From: Pseudaquabacterium pictum
GTDB lineage: Bacteria; Pseudomonadota; Gammaproteobacteria; Burkholderiales; Burkholderiaceae_C
Assembly: GCF_005403045.1 (NCBI RefSeq)
Contig: NZ_BJCL01000012.1
Location: 62,001-126,000, forward strand
Reading direction: 5' to 3'
Length of the DNA stretch: 64,000 bases
In this document: one piece after another, positions 63,014 through 64,000 of the stretch
Layout of the letters: each line of letters starts with the position of its first letter
Numbering within the stretch: the first letter of the stretch is position 1
The notes under the pieces: model-generated
Database searches by the model: none
What the model was told of the DNA's origin: nothing
The model's input: only the letters and a program-made list of their open reading frames with translations
Program-made: the position numbers and the translations under genes

Positions 63014-64000
63014 TCAGCCAGCCTGACCGGCCGGCAGCCGGAACACCGACACCAGCTCCACCAGTTGCAGCGCCTGCTGGCGCAGGCTGTCGGCCGCCGC
63101 GGCGCTCTGCTCGACCAGGGCTGCGTTCTGCTGTGTCGAGGTGTCGAGCTGGCCCATGGTCTCGCCCAGGCGGTGCACGCCGCCGTGCTGGGCCAGGCTG
63201 GCGGCGGAAATGGTTGCGACGATGTCGGTCACCTCGCGGATCGACGCCACCGTCTGCTGCATCGCGCTGCCGGCACGGTCGACCAGCGTGGTGCCGTCCT
63301 CCACCGTCTGCACGCTGGCCTGGATCAGCTGCTTGATCTCGCGGGCCGCATCGGCCGAGCGGCGCGCCAGGCTGCGCACCTCGCTGGCCACCACCGCGAA
63401 GCCGCGGCCCTGTTCGCCGGCGCGGGCGGCTTCCACCGCCGCGTTCAGCGCCAGGATGTTGGTCTGGAAGGCGATGCCGTCGATCACGCCGATGATGTCG
63501 GCGATGCGCCGGGAGCTGTCGTTGATGCCCTGCATCGTCTGCACCACCTCGCCCATCACCTCGCCGCCCTGCACCGCCACCTGGGAGGCGCCCTGGGCCA
63601 GCGCGTTGGCCTGGCGCGCGCTGTCGGCGTTCTGCGCCACGGTCGTGCCCAGCTCCGCGGTGGACGCGCTGGTGCGCTGCAGCGAGGCCGCCTGCTGCTC
63701 GGTGCGCAACGACAGGTCCTGGTTGCCCTGGGCGATCTGGGCGCTGGCCGAGGCCACGCTCTCGGCATTGACGCGCACCTGGGCCACCACATGGGCCAGG
63801 CTGTCGCGGATGCGCGCCAGCGCCTGCATCACGGTGGCCGCTTCACCGGCCTGCTGCACCGGAATGTCCACCGCCAGGTCGTAGGCGGCCAGCCGGTTGG
63901 CCAGCGCGCAGGCCAGCGCCGGCTCGCCGCCCAGGCGGGAGAACACCACGCGGTAGAGCTGGGTGCCGATCAGCAGCAGGGCCAGCGCGCTGCCGGCCGC
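63014..64000 (-). CDS. Methyl-accepting chemotaxis protein, C-terminal part (truncated by window edge)
   Basis: The frame continues to the right edge, so the N-terminus is outside. The visible 328 residues include the end of a membrane helix (ALALLLIGTQLYRVVFS), a HAMP region (LGGEPALACALANRLAAYDLAVDI) and the methyl-accepting signalling domain with the hairpin tip VEAARAGEQGRGFAVVASEVRSLARRSADAAREIKQLI. The DLSLRTEQQAASLQ motif marks a Tsr/Tar-like 36-heptad-class receptor as in many Burkholderiales. The end lacks an NWETF-type CheR-binding pentapeptide. Confidence 0.95.
   Translation of the reverse strand, partial: AAGSALALLLIGTQLYRVVFSRLGGEPALACALANRLAAYDLAVDIPVQQAGEAATVMQALARIRDSLAHVVAQVRVNAESVASASAQIAQGNQDLSLRTEQQAASLQRTSASTAELGTTVAQNADSARQANALAQGASQVAVQGGEVMGEVVQTMQGINDSSRRIADIIGVIDGIAFQTNILALNAAVEAARAGEQGRGFAVVASEVRSLARRSADAAREIKQLIQASVQTVEDGTTLVDRAGSAMQQTVASIREVTDIVATISAASLAQHGGVHRLGETMGQLDTSTQQNAALVEQSAAAADSLRQQALQLVELVSVFRLPAGQAG

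Overview
The window is GC-rich chromosomal DNA of a Gram-negative betaproteobacterium, most likely order Burkholderiales near the Rubrivivax/Leptothrix/Ideonella group. This placement rests on gene content read by eye (rpoN, cheR-cheD-cheB order, BMP-type binding protein, PEP-CTERM protein, DUF3016 and DUF938 genes, an RhlE-type helicase) and on codon use rich in G/C third positions. No database search was run.

Layout. 1-5957: the end of rpoN, then a run of small stress-type genes (CsbD, BON lipoprotein, an alpha/beta hydrolase without its nucleophile, a PA2169-type helical bundle, a PNPOx-like protein, DUF883, a membrane-lipocalin fusion, a YflT/17M-like protein). 5204-7588 is decayed DNA: a response-regulator scrap, a broken glycosyltransferase and about 700 bp without a recognisable gene. 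7589-15098: CIA30, yicC, a kinase/phosphatase pair, rph, rdgB, hemW, and a LysR gene divergent from a small DUF1127-like gene. 15115-19610: cheB, cheD, cheR, a diguanylate cyclase and a FleN/MinD-like ATPase. 19648-27972: truncated haemoglobin, PEP-CTERM protein, a two-component pair, Smr protein, radC, an FKBP isomerase, ispH, serS and tRNA-Ser(CGA).

27959-40476 is an integrated mobile element of about 12.5 kb. It sits in the 3' end of tRNA-Ser and is bounded by a 15-bp direct repeat. Arm-like 9-bp repeats on a 12-bp period lie just inside both ends. It carries a P4-type tyrosine integrase, a tightly overlapping run of small unknown genes around a primase-helicase, a small phage-structural-looking block (a Bbp16-like capsid cement protein, a coiled-coil protein and a scaffold-like protein), an SSB-like protein, a two-helix membrane protein, a TIGR02391/Ymh-type gene on the opposite strand and a Cys-rich small protein. 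I see no major capsid, portal, terminase or tail gene. A phage satellite, or a strongly reduced prophage, is the best reading, and this is the most interesting part of the window.

40550-64000 returns to chromosomal genes: a YciB-like membrane protein, a lipoprotein, a Spy/CpxP-like protein with a Cpx-like regulator/kinase pair (periplasmic stress sensing), a MATE exporter, a DUF3717-DUF1289 fusion, a DUF1223 protein, an RhlE-type helicase with a long Gly/Arg tail, a GMC oxidoreductase, a cold-shock protein with its terminator, a ParA-like ATPase, DUF3016, ferredoxin and DUF938 genes, a cold-shock/DUF1294 fusion, an S4 RNA-binding protein, a BMP-family binding protein, a GNAT acetyltransferase, a DODA-type dioxygenase, an FtsX-type permease and the C-terminal part of a chemoreceptor running off the right edge.
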